A stretch of DNA of 64,000 nt from Nitrosomonas sp. (GTDB lineage: Bacteria; Pseudomonadota; Gammaproteobacteria; Burkholderiales; Nitrosomonadaceae): NCBI GenBank assembly GCA_016703745.1, contig JADJBK010000006.1, positions 1,922,001-1,986,000 of the forward strand, given 5' to 3'. Of this stretch, positions 1-8,443 are shown in pieces. Under the pieces are notes generated by a model. That model was not told the origin of the DNA, did not search any database, and saw only the letters and a program-made list of their open reading frames with translations. Both the position numbers and the translations under genes were made by a program. Each line of letters opens with the position of its first letter. Position 1 is the first letter of the stretch.

Positions 1-4
1 GCAG

Positions 5-976
5 ATGAATGATAATCTGGTTGCAGCCTCTCTGATTGCATTTGGTTTATCCTGTGTGCTGTCATGGCTATTGGTGAGAGAGAAAATATTCAAGGTATTG
101 GATTATCCAAATACACGATCAATGCATGCTTTTCCAGTCCCACGCACGGGCGGGGTTGCGATCGTCATCTCGATACTAAGTTCATGGCTGATTATTCCTT
201 CAGTACCGTTGTTACTGTGGGCCGGTGTGGCTTTAATGGCACTTATTTCCTTTATCGATGATATTCGGCCGCTTCCGGTGTGGTTTAGGCTGGTATTTCA
301 TAGCATGATTGCCTGGATGTATGTTGCATCACTACTATACCTGCCGTATGGAGGGTTCTTGACCTTTATTGTTGGCTTGGCTTTAATTTGGATGATCAAT
401 CTGTTTAATTTCATGGATGGATCGGATGGTCTGGCTGCCGGTATGGCGTTAATCGGGTTTGGCGCTTACGGTCTGGGTGCGCTACAGATGGCTGATGAGA
501 TATTTGCAGCGGTTAATTTTTGTATTGCGGGTTCCACAGCGGCATTTTTGCTGTTTAATTTTCACCCTGCCCGTATATTTATGGGTGATGTGGGTTCGAT
601 TCCTCTGGGGTTTCTTGTCGGAGCATTGGGAGTATACGGCTGGTTAAATGGTCTCTGGTTGCCATGGTTTCCTCTACTGATTTTTTCTCCTTTTATTGTT
701 GATGCGTCGGCTACGCTGATTAAACGATTATGTAAGGGTGAGCGTATCTGGCATGCTCACCGGGATCATTATTACCAGAGATTGGTGCTAAGTAGCGGGT
801 GGGGACATCGAAATACTGCCTTGTTTGCGTATGGACTTATGTTCACAGCAAGTGCTATTGCGTTGAGTGTGATATCCCAGGATTGGGAAAGGCAAGGGAT
901 GATAGTGGTCACCGTATATGGCGCGTATCTGGTTGCAATGCTGGTGTATGACTATCGTCAGCCAGTAAATTCCTAG
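5..976 (+). CDS. WecA/WbpL-like undecaprenyl-phosphate sugar-1-phosphate transferase
   Basis: Polytopic membrane enzyme of the MraY/WecA superfamily that would attach a HexNAc-1-phosphate to undecaprenyl phosphate and so start an O-antigen, capsule or similar repeat unit. Seen: 323 residues, almost entirely hydrophobic segments; the acidic loop FIDDIRP (83-89), NFMDGSDGLA (135-144), FMGDVGS (192-198) and the basic cytosolic loop HAHRDHYYQR (250-259), all hallmarks of the family. The ATG lies four bases inside the window, so its ribosome-binding site and any upstream gene are cut off. The WbpM-like dehydratase starts ten bases after the stop, which points to one polysaccharide operon. The exact sugar cannot be told from sequence. 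Confidence 0.9.
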   Translation: MNDNLVAASLIAFGLSCVLSWLLVREKIFKVLDYPNTRSMHAFPVPRTGGVAIVISILSSWLIIPSVPLLLWAGVALMALISFIDDIRPLPVWFRLVFHSMIAWMYVASLLYLPYGGFLTFIVGLALIWMINLFNFMDGSDGLAAGMALIGFGAYGLGALQMADEIFAAVNFCIAGSTAAFLLFNFHPARIFMGDVGSIPLGFLVGALGVYGWLNGLWLPWFPLLIFSPFIVDASATLIKRLCKGERIWHAHRDHYYQRLVLSSGWGHRNTALFAYGLMFTASAIALSVISQDWERQGMIVVTVYGAYLVAMLVYDYRQPVNS

Positions 977-986
977 TGTAAATAGA

Positions 987-2915
987 ATGATTATCATCAA
1001 AGCTGGATGGCGGAGAATTATCGCAGCAGTCCATGATTTTCTGGCGGTTATTGTTGCCTGGTGGCTAGCGTATCAGTTCCGATATGATTTTCAGGTTTCA
1101 GTCGAACATCAAGTGGTGCTTTGGAATTCGTTACTGTGGGTGCTACCAGTTCAAGCAGGAATTTTTTTTCTCTTCAAGCTATACCGAGGGCTGTGGCGCT
1201 ACGCAAGCCTGAATGATCTCAAGCAGATATTTTTTTCGGTCACGTTAGGTGCTATAGCAGCGGCAGCAATCATCCTGCCGTTTGGATCGCAGAATACGGC
1301 GCCACCCTCCGTATTGATGCTGGCGCCGATGTTGCTGCTATTGATCATGGGCGGAAGCCGTTTTACTTACCGCGCATGGAAAGAGCAGCGTAAGCAAAAC
1401 TTAAAAAATATTCAGCGCCAATCAACCATTGTACTGGGTACAGGTGATGCTGCAGCTAACCTGATCAAGGAACTGGAACAAAGTCGTGATTGGCAAGTGG
1501 TTGGTTTGTTGACAGAGAAGACGAGCAAACTGGGCGCGCATTTGCATGGTATAAAAGTGCTGGGGATGATTGATGAGCTGCCAGAGTGGGTTGAAAAATT
1601 TAATATCAGCCACGTCATTATTGCGATGCCATCTGCATCCCAGGCGTTGCGCCGTAGTGCGATCGAAATTTGTGCGAGTATCAACATCAAGCCGATGATT
1701 GTTCCCTCCTACATCGATATGGTTAGTAACAAAATGACAGTTTCTCCTATTCGGAACATTGATCTTGGTGATTTGCTGGGACGTGAACCTGTATTGCTTG
1801 ATACTAAGGGACTGCATGAGCTTTTAACGGGGAAAGTCATTCTGGTGACTGGTGCCGGTGGGTCGATTGGCGCGGAGCTTTGCCGCCAAATTCTAACCTT
1901 CAAACCCAAGTTATTGATTTCGCTGGAACTCAATGAATACGCTTTGTATGGTATTAAGGAAACGTTTAGAGCCGAATTTCCAGAGATCCCAGCCATTTTT
2001 CTTATTGGTGATGTTAAGGATTCAGCACGACTGGATCAGATCTTCAAGAAATATCAGCCCGGTGTGGTTTTTCATGCTGCTGCTTACAAGCACGTGCCCC
2101 TCATGGAGCAGGATAATGCCTGGCAGGCGGTACAGAATAATGTTGTGGGTACCCATGTACTGGCAAGCACTGCCATCCGTCATCATGTGGATAAGTTCGT
2201 ATTTATATCGACCGACAAGGCTGTTAATCCAACTAACATCATGGGAGCAAGCAAACGGTTGGGTGAAATGATTTGCCAGGCATTACAGCAGTCTGCCAGA
2301 AAGATTCAACAGCAAGACCAGAGACGCACACAATTTGTCATTGTGCGTTTTGGTAATGTGCTTGGCAGTACAGGAAGCGTGATTCCTAAATTCAAGGAGC
2401 AAATTGCGCGTGGCGGTCCGGTAACGGTGACACATCCAGAAATCAGCCGATATTTTATGTCGCTGCAGGAAGCCTCACAACTGGTTCTTCAGGCCGGTGC
2501 CATGCAGGGATCGGAGCAAGGGGGGGATATTTTTATCATGGATATGGGTGAGCCGGTCAAAATTATTGATTTGGCTAAGGACATGATCCGTATGTCCGGT
2601 TTGCATGAGGATGATATCAAAGTGGTCTTTACCGGTTTGCGTCCGGGTGAGAAACTTCACGAAGAGTTGGCTGGAGAAAATGAAAGCACATTACCCACAC
2701 CACATAAAAAATTACGCATCACGCAATCTCTTCTCGTCGATGAGCAATGGCTTCATAAGCTGGTTGCGTGGTTTAACGAACAATCCGCATTAACAGATGA
2801 GGCGACCAAACGGGTGCTGATGGAATGGGTGCCGGAATATCAATGTCAACCAACAATTCATCGGGCAGAATCGCAGTCTAGTACGCTGACAACCGGTCAA
2901 TCTGGCACTGCATAA
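987..2915 (+). CDS. WbpM/CapD-type membrane nucleotide-sugar 4,6-dehydratase
   Basis: Large inner-membrane SDR enzyme of the WbpM/FlaA1/CapD group, expected to convert UDP-GlcNAc to a 4-keto-6-deoxy sugar for surface polysaccharide. Seen: 642 residues; about four N-terminal membrane segments (1-110); a CoA-binding-like nucleotide fold with GTGDAAANL (~151); the catalytic SDR domain with the GxxGxxG loop GAGGSIG (~288); and STDKAVNPTNIMGASKR (~409) in which the usual YxxxK tyrosine is replaced by methionine, as is known for the long WbpM class. It follows the WecA-like gene by ten bases. The pair would make and load the first sugar of a glycan; the rest of that locus must lie left of the window. 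Confidence 0.93.
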   Translation: MIIIKAGWRRIIAAVHDFLAVIVAWWLAYQFRYDFQVSVEHQVVLWNSLLWVLPVQAGIFFLFKLYRGLWRYASLNDLKQIFFSVTLGAIAAAAIILPFGSQNTAPPSVLMLAPMLLLLIMGGSRFTYRAWKEQRKQNLKNIQRQSTIVLGTGDAAANLIKELEQSRDWQVVGLLTEKTSKLGAHLHGIKVLGMIDELPEWVEKFNISHVIIAMPSASQALRRSAIEICASINIKPMIVPSYIDMVSNKMTVSPIRNIDLGDLLGREPVLLDTKGLHELLTGKVILVTGAGGSIGAELCRQILTFKPKLLISLELNEYALYGIKETFRAEFPEIPAIFLIGDVKDSARLDQIFKKYQPGVVFHAAAYKHVPLMEQDNAWQAVQNNVVGTHVLASTAIRHHVDKFVFISTDKAVNPTNIMGASKRLGEMICQALQQSARKIQQQDQRRTQFVIVRFGNVLGSTGSVIPKFKEQIARGGPVTVTHPEISRYFMSLQEASQLVLQAGAMQGSEQGGDIFIMDMGEPVKIIDLAKDMIRMSGLHEDDIKVVFTGLRPGEKLHEELAGENESTLPTPHKKLRITQSLLVDEQWLHKLVAWFNEQSALTDEATKRVLMEWVPEYQCQPTIHRAESQSSTLTTGQSGTA

Positions 2916-3032
2916 TTATCGTTATACAAATTTTGTTTTTACTGATGTGGTTTGCCTGTCAAATTAGTGCGTTGTTCCTCAAAGGTGGTCTCCCCCTGGC
3001 CAGCACCCTATTACCCCAACATTCAGGTTGAT

Positions 3033-5486
3033 ATGCCCATAGTTAGATTGGCGACTGAGTCACTAAGTGTAGAGATTTGTCCGGAAGCGCTCCATTTTGT
3101 AGATACGGCAAGTTTGATCGATCAGCCACTGTCCTGGATTGGACAGGAACGTGCGAGACAAGCAGCGTATTTTGGGCTGAATATGCAACAACCAGACTAC
3201 AACCTGTTTGTGTTGGGTGCCGCTGGCAGTGGCCGCTCATCCTTATTAAAACAGGCCATGACTGAAGTGGCAGTCAACATGCCGGTTCCACCCGATCTGT
3301 GCTTCATACATAATTTTGACACACCGGAACGCCCTCTGGCTATTCGTCTGCCTGCAGGACAGGGAAGCGTGTTGCAGCAGATGCTTGGTCATTTCACCAG
3401 CGATTTTTGCCGAGAAATACCTGAATATTTGAATGGGGAAACAACCAGGCGAGAAAGTGAAAGGATCAATCAAAAATTCAGACAGAAAGAGACAGCAGCT
3501 TACGCACAATTATGTGCATTTGCTGAAAAGCGGGATTTTGTGGTTCAAAGCGAATCAGGTCATCTGGTTCTGACATTATTGGATAAACGTTCCCGGAAAT
3601 TACTGGGCGAAGATGAGATGTTGCAGCTTCCGGCGATGGAAAGGGCTGCTATCGAACAGAATGAGGCGGCATTGTACGAAGAAATGGCTCGCTATCTTGA
3701 GAAAAGGCGTTCCCTGGAACACAAACGCGAAGAAGCACTGATTACTTTGCGGCAATCAAAAATCCAGCCGATACTGAGACAAAGATTGATGGCTGTGCTT
3801 GATAGTCTGCATTCGTCATTTTCTGATCGTACCAAGGTTGAGCAATTCTTAAACAACGTCATAAAAAATATACTCGAGAACCTCGCCATATTCTCATCTT
3901 CTGAAAACGAGAATGAAAAATCTACCGCAGAGTTAAAAACAATATTTGCTAATTATCAGATCAATCTGGCAGTAGATAATCGCCATTTGTGCGGCGCCCC
4001 CGTGTTGATTGAAGAGCATCCCTCATTTAAATCATTAATGGGTAATATTGAGCATCGTGCAGTTGAAGGAGTGCTGGTTTCCAATTTCACTGGCATTCGT
4101 GCAGGCAGCTTGCTAAAAGCACATGAGGGCTTTTTGATGCTGCACCTTGATGATTTGCTTGCCAATGAATTGCTATGGGAAAAAATAAGCACTTTGTTGC
4201 GCAGTCATTTACTACAGATTGAAGCGCCATCGGTAACGACTACGGGCATGCCAATGGTTTCGGTCGAGCCGGAAATGGTAACTGTGCAGGTAAAAATAGT
4301 GCTGATTGGGTCTCGCGAACAATATTATGCCATGCAGGAGGAAGATCCCGAGCTCGCCAGGCATTTCCGAGTGAAGGTTGATTTTGCCGCCTCGTTTACG
4401 GCGAATCTGCAAACTTATCATGCCCTGTCTATTTTTATTGCTTCGCTTTGTCAGGAATCCAGGATGCCACATTTTTCTGCAGCTGCCGTTGTCAATGTGC
4501 TGACAAACTGTCACCGTGAAGCTGAAGATCAAAAACGGCTGACAGCGAATTTCAGCCGGACCGAAACATTGGTTATGGAAAGTGCAGCACAGTGCGTGGC
4601 GCGTGGCGGCGACCTGGTTGAAGCAGCAGATGTCTCGTCTGCTTTGCAGACACGTTTTTTGCGGCACAATTACCCGCTGGAATGCGCGCTGGAGGCGATA
4701 GTTGATGGTGATGTGGTTATTGATGTGTCAGGCGAGACCGTTGGCCAGATAAATGGCTTGAGTCTGGTCGAAATGGGGGATCTGATGTTTGGACTGCCCA
4801 TGCGTATCACTGCGCATACTTTTGCTGGTGAGGAAGGTTTGCTCAATATCGAACGCGAAGTTGGGTTATCTGGTCCGATTCATGATAAAGGTGTATTTAT
4901 CCTGCAGAATTTGTTTTGCGCGCTGTTTCATCATAACGCACCACTCGCATTCAATGCTTCCATTGTGTTTGAGCAGCAGTATTATGGTATCGAGGGCGAC
5001 TCTGCTTCTTGTGCAGAACTGTATGTTCTACTATCGGCATTGTCTGGATTACCCCTCAGGCAGGGTATTGCGGTAACTGGCGCCGTTAATCAGTTTGGCG
5101 AAATTTTGCCAGTAGGAGGAATTAATGAAAAAATCGAAGGTTTCTATCGTGTTTGTGCTGCTGTCGGCCTCGATGGTAAACAGGGAGTATTGATTCCCGA
5201 ACGTAATCGCCGACATTTGATACTGGCCAGAGAGGTAATCGATGCTGTTCAGGAGGGCGAGTTTCATATTTACAGCGCCGAGCAGATGAGTGATGGACTG
5301 GAAATGTTGACTGGCGTGCCTTCTGGTCTCATAAGCGATATGCCATTAAGTGAAATGCTGGTTTATGAGGCACATACCGTACTCGGTCAGGCACAAAGAA
5401 CATTGCGTAATTTCCGTGCAGCCTGTCAGCTGCCAACCCATGCAAAAACAAAAAGTAAGCTAATACATGAGCGCGCAGGTAAATAA
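3033..5486 (+). CDS. Lon-like ATP-dependent protease (LonB/YcbZ-type AAA+ protease)
   Basis: AAA+ protease with a C-terminal Lon-type proteolytic domain. Seen from ATG 3033 (817 residues): Walker A-like GAAGSGRSS (~60), charged helical insertion (140-320), Walker B-like LMLHLDD (~370), then the protease domain with Ser657 in GDSAS and Lys700 in NEKIEGF. The 43-residue gap between these equals that of the Ser679/Lys722 dyad of E. coli Lon. The frame is open further upstream to a TTG at 2952, but that has no ribosome-binding site and adds a peptide unlike the family, so ATG 3033 is preferred; even there no clear Shine-Dalgarno is visible. It lacks the Lon N-terminal substrate domain, so it belongs to the short Lon-like group whose substrates are poorly known. 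Confidence 0.85.
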   Translation: MPIVRLATESLSVEICPEALHFVDTASLIDQPLSWIGQERARQAAYFGLNMQQPDYNLFVLGAAGSGRSSLLKQAMTEVAVNMPVPPDLCFIHNFDTPERPLAIRLPAGQGSVLQQMLGHFTSDFCREIPEYLNGETTRRESERINQKFRQKETAAYAQLCAFAEKRDFVVQSESGHLVLTLLDKRSRKLLGEDEMLQLPAMERAAIEQNEAALYEEMARYLEKRRSLEHKREEALITLRQSKIQPILRQRLMAVLDSLHSSFSDRTKVEQFLNNVIKNILENLAIFSSSENENEKSTAELKTIFANYQINLAVDNRHLCGAPVLIEEHPSFKSLMGNIEHRAVEGVLVSNFTGIRAGSLLKAHEGFLMLHLDDLLANELLWEKISTLLRSHLLQIEAPSVTTTGMPMVSVEPEMVTVQVKIVLIGSREQYYAMQEEDPELARHFRVKVDFAASFTANLQTYHALSIFIASLCQESRMPHFSAAAVVNVLTNCHREAEDQKRLTANFSRTETLVMESAAQCVARGGDLVEAADVSSALQTRFLRHNYPLECALEAIVDGDVVIDVSGETVGQINGLSLVEMGDLMFGLPMRITAHTFAGEEGLLNIEREVGLSGPIHDKGVFILQNLFCALFHHNAPLAFNASIVFEQQYYGIEGDSASCAELYVLLSALSGLPLRQGIAVTGAVNQFGEILPVGGINEKIEGFYRVCAAVGLDGKQGVLIPERNRRHLILAREVIDAVQEGEFHIYSAEQMSDGLEMLTGVPSGLISDMPLSEMLVYEAHTVLGQAQRTLRNFRAACQLPTHAKTKSKLIHERAGK

Positions 5487-5569
5487 TTATTCTTGTATTT
5501 GAACCATGTTTGTACCGGGAATCTCAAACAAAAGCCTTTTATGCCCATTTTATAAGGAGAGTTTTTGTC

Positions 5570-6121
5570 ATGCCCAAGTATGCCTGTTTTTTAGCAGCCT
5601 TGATGCTAATCTTTTTTTCAGAAGGGATTCTTGCGTGTCAGAGTACCCTTCTCAATCACGATTTCAGGAAACTCGCATCCACTGATGCAGAAAACCTATG
5701 CGATACGCACAGTGGGAAAGTATTGCTGATTGTCAATACCGCTAGTAAATGTGGCTATACACCTCAATATGACGGTCTGGAAAAACTACACGCAAAATAC
5801 GAGAAAGTGGGGTTTTCAGTATTAGGGTTTCCATCTAACGATTTTATGGGGCAGGAGCCAGGTAATGAGCAGGAAATTCAGGAGTTTTGTCGTCTGACTT
5901 ACGGGGTTAAATTTCCAATGTATGAAAAAACAACCGTCAAGGAAAGTGGTGCGCATCCACTCTTTGAAGCTTTGGCAGACGTTTCTGGAACATACCCAAC
6001 CTGGAATTTCCACAAATTTTTGATAGGCCGGGATGGAAAGCTGATCGCACAATTCAGTCCCGGTACCCAGCCATCCGATCAGCAGTTGGTTCTGGCCATT
6101 GAACAGGCTTTGCAGAGATAG
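5570..6121 (+). CDS. Glutathione peroxidase family protein, exported
   Basis: Thiol peroxidase of the glutathione peroxidase family that reduces hydrogen or lipid peroxides. Seen: catalytic Cys61 in NTASKCGYTPQ, the FPSNDFMGQEPG loop carrying the glutamine, and TWNFHKFL with the Trp and Asn of the active tetrad. The start at ATG 5570 follows AAGGAGA at good spacing; an upstream in-frame ATG at 5510 has no such site. Residues 4-22 form a hydrophobic export signal ending in ILAC, so the product is probably periplasmic and may be lipid-anchored at Cys23. Most bacterial homologues are cytosolic. Convergent with tolC. Confidence 0.88.
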   Translation: MPKYACFLAALMLIFFSEGILACQSTLLNHDFRKLASTDAENLCDTHSGKVLLIVNTASKCGYTPQYDGLEKLHAKYEKVGFSVLGFPSNDFMGQEPGNEQEIQEFCRLTYGVKFPMYEKTTVKESGAHPLFEALADVSGTYPTWNFHKFLIGRDGKLIAQFSPGTQPSDQQLVLAIEQALQR

Positions 6122-6143
6122 TAGTGCTGCTTGTCGCGCCTTG

Positions 6144-7469
6144 TTAAAGGAGGGAGTTGATCTCGAGAATGTCTTCTTCATCCAGATTTCCGGCTTCCGC
6201 CTGAAGCCGTAGTTTGGCCATCAGATAGTTATAGTAGGATTGAGCAAGGTCTCTGCGGGCGGAGAAATATTGCTGCTGTGCATTGAGAACATCCACCTCG
6301 GTTCGGACACCGACTTCCTGGCCAAGTAATGTTGAATCCAGTTGACTGCGGCTGGAAATCAGCGCTTGCCGTAGTGCTCTTACCTGCGCGATACCATTGG
6401 TGACGTTCAAATATTGCTGGCGCACCTGCAAAGCAGTCATGCGTCGAACATTTTCCAGATCATTTCGGGTTTTGTCACGATTGGCGACTGCTTCTCTGAC
6501 CTTGGACTGTACTGATAAACCGGCAAAAATGGGAACATTCAATTGCAGTCCAATCGATTTGGTGGTGAGATCAATGCCGCGCCCGGTAAATGCGCCACCT
6601 ATGCCTTGTTGATTACTGTACTGTGCGACCAGATCAAGCGACGGATAATGCCCCGCCTTGTTGCGTCTAATTTCCTGTTCGGAAAGTTCAAATGCAATCT
6701 GCTGTATTTTCAGAGAGAAATTATTTTCCTGTGAGACTTGTACCCAGTCTTCCATTTCTCCCTCAGGCAGCAATAGCGGATCGGCAATAATTTTTTCCAC
6801 ACTGGTATTCTGTAAGTCATGCGGAAAACGATTGATCAGACTTTGCAAGGTCCGTCGCGCAATTTCCAGCGCATTTCTGGCAGCAATTTCCTGCGACAGA
6901 ACTAAATCGAAGCGGGCTTGCGCTTCATGGGTATCTACAATCGTGGATACCCCCACTTCAAAATTACGCTTGGCTTGTTCTAGCTGCTCATTAATTGCTT
7001 TTTTCTGCGTTTCAGCCACATCGAGATTGATCTGCGCCATCATCACATCAAAATAATTTTGTGCTGTCCGCAGGATTAGATCCTGGGCGGATAGTACAAA
7101 TTGCGCATCTGCCTGGCTGACCTGGTTCTTGGCCTGCTCATAGACAATGAAATTCTCGATACGAATGAGGGGCTGCGTGGCACTTAGCACAATGCCGCGA
7201 TTTTTGATCAGCCGTTCCGGACCAAAATCGGTATCGACGTATTGGTTCAGACCTGTGCCAGTGAAGTTGACAACCGGTAACAATCCGGCCCTGCCCTGCG
7301 GAAGACGTTCCTGCGCTGCGACAAAAGCGGCACGCGCCGCAGCATATTGAGCATCATGTTCTCGTGCCTCGTGATAAATCTGTAAAAGATCGGCCGACTG
7401 TACCTGGGTGACAGAAATCATGCACACAAACAGCAAGAAAGAAAAATAGGCATGGCTTTTCATGATCAA
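6144..7469 (-). CDS. tolC: TolC-family outer membrane efflux/type I secretion channel
   Basis: Outer-membrane channel of the TolC family that joins with inner-membrane pumps and adaptor proteins to expel drugs or secrete proteins. Seen: 441 residues, signal peptide (1-25, ending QSA), two repeated helical/strand halves rich in Gln, Ala and Asn, with typical stretches such as ATQPLIR, AQARFDLVLSQ and NVPIFAG. The length matches the family. It lies downstream of pcm on the same strand, an arrangement common in betaproteobacteria. A perfect 22-bp palindrome sits 35 bases upstream of the start and could be an operator. Confidence 0.92.
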   Translation of the reverse strand: MIMKSHAYFSFLLFVCMISVTQVQSADLLQIYHEAREHDAQYAAARAAFVAAQERLPQGRAGLLPVVNFTGTGLNQYVDTDFGPERLIKNRGIVLSATQPLIRIENFIVYEQAKNQVSQADAQFVLSAQDLILRTAQNYFDVMMAQINLDVAETQKKAINEQLEQAKRNFEVGVSTIVDTHEAQARFDLVLSQEIAARNALEIARRTLQSLINRFPHDLQNTSVEKIIADPLLLPEGEMEDWVQVSQENNFSLKIQQIAFELSEQEIRRNKAGHYPSLDLVAQYSNQQGIGGAFTGRGIDLTTKSIGLQLNVPIFAGLSVQSKVREAVANRDKTRNDLENVRRMTALQVRQQYLNVTNGIAQVRALRQALISSRSQLDSTLLGQEVGVRTEVDVLNAQQQYFSARRDLAQSYYNYLMAKLRLQAEAGNLDEEDILEINSLL

Positions 7470-7503
7470 ACCGACGCACCCCGTTTGTTATGAGTTCAAA
7501 AGA

Positions 7504-7525
7504 ACTGAACTATCAGTAGTTCAGT
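7504..7525. promoter_or_regulatory. 22-bp perfect palindrome upstream of tolC
   Basis: ACTGAACTA and TAGTTCAGT flank the four bases TCAG, giving nine paired bases on each side. It lies 35 bases upstream of the tolC start and has no T-run, so an operator for a dimeric repressor is more likely than a terminator. The binding protein is unknown. Confidence 0.45.
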
Positions 7526-7580
7526 GTACGATGCGCAACAACTGCTTTCACGCAATACTGGATGACGCCAGGTTTTGTGG

Positions 7581-8237
7581 TTAAAAGTGGAATTGCTCGG
7601 CTTGTATGGCATTCTTCAGAGGAGCGGTGCAGGTTTCAAACAGGAGTTTTGAGTGAAATTGGTTTGGCGTAGTACAGGTTATCAATGTCGCTTCCATGAT
7701 GGGTTCTTCCCCGACAACGGCAAACAATCGCCCACCCGGCGATAGGTCTTTCTTGAACGTGTCTGGCAGGACGGGGGTCGAAGCAGTTAATATGATTACG
7801 TCGTAGGGGGCATGTCGCGACCAGCCGTTTGCCCCATCTCCCTGTTCCAAGGTTACATTTTGGATGTCATGCACCTGCAGGTTAATTTTTGCTGCAGCCA
7901 GTAATGCCGGTTCAATTTCAACGCTATACACATGCGAGCCGAGCTGCGCCAATAATGCCGTCATATACCCGGTACCGGCGCCGATTACTAGAATGTTATC
8001 GGATTTCTTGATATGTAATTCCTGTATGATACGCGCTTCCATCTTGGGGGTCAGCATTACGGCACCATGTTCCAGCGGAATTTCCATGTCCACGAAGGAC
8101 ATGGAACGATAGGCAGCAGGAACATATTCCTCACGTTTGGTTTTGTATAACAAATCAAGCACTTTTTGATCGAGTACATCCCAAGTTCGAATTTGTTGTT
8201 CGACCATGTTGAAACGGGTTTGTTCGAGATTGATCAT
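7581..8237 (-). CDS. pcm: Protein-L-isoaspartate O-methyltransferase
   Basis: SAM-dependent methyltransferase of the PIMT family that repairs isoaspartyl damage in proteins. Seen: start region INLEQTRFNMVEQQIR as in many proteobacterial homologues, LTPKMEARI in the substrate loop, and the SAM site VIGAGTGYMTALLA followed by VEIEP. The frame is open up to ATG 8327, but that longer start would place the N-terminus inside the thiC riboswitch on the opposite strand and adds about 30 residues absent from the family. ATG 8237 (218 residues) is therefore chosen. No strong ribosome-binding site is visible for either. Upstream of tolC on the same strand. Confidence 0.88.
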   Translation of the reverse strand: MINLEQTRFNMVEQQIRTWDVLDQKVLDLLYKTKREEYVPAAYRSMSFVDMEIPLEHGAVMLTPKMEARIIQELHIKKSDNILVIGAGTGYMTALLAQLGSHVYSVEIEPALLAAAKINLQVHDIQNVTLEQGDGANGWSRHAPYDVIILTASTPVLPDTFKKDLSPGGRLFAVVGEEPIMEATLITCTTPNQFHSKLLFETCTAPLKNAIQAEQFHF

Positions 8238-8311
8238 GGGTTTCATCAATTTTTGTCGGTAAAAAGAATCAAGCTTGCAATTATTCCATAATTCCATTAG
8301 CTTGACAGCTT

Positions 8312-8399
8312 GGCTAGGGGTCCACATTTCAGCATTTTTGACATGGTGGTGAGAAAGTCCCTTAATACCTGATGCGGATAATGCCGCCGGAGGGAAGCC
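8312..8399 (+). promoter_or_regulatory. TPP riboswitch (THI element) controlling thiC
   Basis: The stretch contains the near-invariant thiamine pyrophosphate aptamer blocks: GTGAGAAA at 8349-8356, ACCTGATGCGGATAATGCC at 8367-8385, and GGAGGGAAG at 8389-8397. A closing helix can form between GGCT at 8312-8315 and AGCC at 8396-8399. It lies directly in front of thiC, the classical target of this riboswitch class, so thiamine pyrophosphate should lower thiC expression. Confidence 0.95.
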
Positions 8400-8438
8400 T
8401 GGAAAAAATTTCCAGCTCCCTGCGGCCTCTCTAGGAGC
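8399..8438 (+). promoter_or_regulatory. Expression platform of the thiC riboswitch
   Basis: Two mutually exclusive hairpins follow the aptamer. CTGGAAA (8399-8405) pairs perfectly with TTTCCAG (8409-8415). GCTCC (8415-8419) pairs with GGAGC (8434-8438), the latter being the thiC Shine-Dalgarno. They share base 8415, and the first also uses the last base of the aptamer closing helix. No T-run follows, so ligand control is probably on translation initiation rather than termination. Confidence 0.6.
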
Positions 8439-8443
8439 ATAAC

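Noticed and set aside
2952..3032. N-terminal extension of the Lon-like protease from a TTG codon
   Set aside because: No Shine-Dalgarno and the added 27 residues do not look like the family start.
8238..8327. N-terminal extension of Pcm
   Set aside because: It would begin inside the TPP riboswitch and adds residues not found in the family.
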